In this document: one piece after another, positions 63,108-64,000 of the stretch | How the letters are laid out: every line of letters starts with the position of its first letter | How positions within the stretch are numbered: the stretch's first letter is position 1 | From: Cherax quadricarinatus | Taxonomy: Eukaryota; Arthropoda; Malacostraca; Decapoda; Parastacidae | DNA: 64,000 nt | Assembly (NCBI RefSeq): GCF_038502225.1 | Contig: NC_091298.1 | Location: 46,068,234 to 46,132,233, forward strand | Direction: 5' to 3' | Notes under the pieces: generated by a model | Told to the model about the DNA's origin: nothing | The model's input: the letters and a program-made list of their open reading frames with translations, nothing else | Databases searched by the model: none | Position numbers and translations under genes: made by a program

Positions 63108-63199
63108 TAGTCACACATTAAAATATTACTGCTATAAGTGAACGTTTAAGTGGTAAGTATGGCTCTTTCTGGTGTGTAAGTGGACAATTTGATTTGTAA
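63108..63199. other. Unique spacer
   Basis: About 90 bases of AT-rich single-copy-looking sequence between two arrays; no gene or element recognised. Confidence 0.7.
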
Positions 63200-64000
63200 T
63201 ATGTGTGTGGGTGCGTGTATGTGGGTGTGTGTTTGTGGGTGTGTGTATGTGCTTGGGTGTATGTGGGTGCGTGTATGTGGGTGTGTGTTTGTGGGTGCGT
63301 GTATGTGGTTGGGTGTATGTGGGTGTGTGTATGTGGGTGTGTGTTTGTGGGTGTGTGTTTGTGGGTGTGTGTATGTGGGTGTGTGTTTGTGCTTGGGTGT
63401 ATGTGGGTGTGTGTATGTGTTTGTGGGTGCGTGTATGTGGGTGTGTGTTTGTGGGTGCGTGTATGTGGGTGTGTGTTTGTGGGTGCGTGTATGTGGGTGT
63501 GTGTTTGTGGGTGCGTGTATGTGGGTGTGTGTTTGTGGGTGCGTGTATGTGGGTGTGTGTTTGTGGGTGTGTGTATGTGGTTGGGTGTATGTGGGTGTGT
63601 GTATGTGTTTGTGGGTGTGTGTACGTGGGTGGGTGAATATGGGTGTGTATGTGTTTGTGTGTATGTGTTTGTGGGTGTGTGTATGTATGTGCGTGTATGT
63701 GTGTATGTGTTTGTGGGTGTGTGTTTGTGGGTGCGTGTATGTGGGTGTGTGTTTGTGGGTGCGTGTATGTGGGTGTGTGTTTGTGGGTGCGTGTATGTGG
63801 GTGTGTGTTTGTGGGTGCGTGTATGTGGGTGTGTGTTTGTGGGTGCGTGTATGTGGGTGTGTGTTTGTGGGTGCGTGTATGTGGGTGTGTGTTTGTGGGT
63901 GTGTGTATGTGGTTGGGTGTATGTGGGTGTGTGTATGTGTTTGTGGGTGTGTGTACGTGGGTGGGTGAATATGGGTGTGTATGTGTTTGTGTGTATGTGT
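63200..64000. repeat. TG-rich array, 28-bp unit of two 14-bp halves, runs off the window
   Basis: The unit has core GTGTATGTGGGTGTGTGTTT and consists of two similar 14-base halves (GTGYGTGTWTGTGG). A marker block around GTACGTGGGTGGGTGAATAT at 63621 recurs at 63953, an offset of 332 bp, showing a larger repeat that continues past the edge. Cys/Val/Gly-rich frames on the plus strand are by-products. The alternating purine-pyrimidine (GT) character favours Z-DNA. Confidence 0.93.

Noticed and set aside
42045..63118. Giant minus-strand ORFs (up to 3213 codons) as a repeat protein gene
   Set aside because: Units of 23 and 29 bp shift frame every copy, and all three minus frames are open simply because the unit lacks stop triplets. 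No start context, no splice sites and no conserved residues.
1..64000. CRISPR array
   Set aside because: Repeats are directly adjacent without unique spacers, no cas-like genes, and the sequence is eukaryotic.
1..64000. Telomeric repeat (TTAGG) or telomere-proximal array
   Set aside because: No run of TTAGG or CCTAA was seen; a subtelomeric position cannot be judged from the window.

Overview
The window looks like nuclear DNA of a decapod crustacean, probably crayfish- or lobster-like. The evidence is a tRNA-derived SINE of a type I recognise from decapods, decayed Penelope-like retroelement sequence, and one spliced arthropod-type immunoglobulin exon. There are no prokaryotic-style operons. 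More than 95% of the 64 kb is tandem repeat: about a dozen minisatellite families abut one another, with only short unique or transposon-derived spacers between them. Nearly all the long open frames are by-products of repeat units that lack stop codons and are not annotated as genes.

Layout: 21-bp array (1-3424); spacer; 36-bp array (3541-6000); fragment of a dispersed element (6001-6223); two sister 37-bp arrays (6224-8758); 51-bp array (8759-10326); an island of non-tandem sequence (10327-12386) holding a SINE, a Dscam-like Ig half-domain exon on the minus strand and a broken Penelope-like element; 20-bp array (12387-14152); 27-bp array with a GC-rich insertion (14192-15045); 42-bp array (15068-24334); spacer with a coding remnant (24335-24695); 29-bp array (24696-27845); 45-bp array passing into a 41-bp array (27846-42082); AT-rich spacer; 23/29-bp array (42176-63107); spacer; TG-rich array running off the right edge (63200-64000).

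The only feature I would call a functional gene part is the exon at 10673-10851. It has an intact acceptor and donor and the second half of an Ig domain, closely resembling the constant exon that completes Ig3 in arthropod Dscam. If that is right, the sequence to its right up to the window edge is intron of a minus-strand gene, a very large intron built almost wholly of minisatellites.

The most interesting non-genic signal is that two arrays carry a CACGTG E-box in nearly every unit. The 51-bp array has GACCACGTGGTC, and the 45/41-bp array has TCACGTGA, giving several hundred sites. These arrays also share a 12-base core, GTGGTCCAGTAG, and the 23-bp array at 42-44 kb shares nine bases of it, so apparently unrelated arrays may have a common seed. 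Rare variants recurring at exact offsets (2747, 451, 3741, 1867, 612, 227 and 332 bp) record segmental duplications inside the arrays. I see no new enzymatic or defence system.
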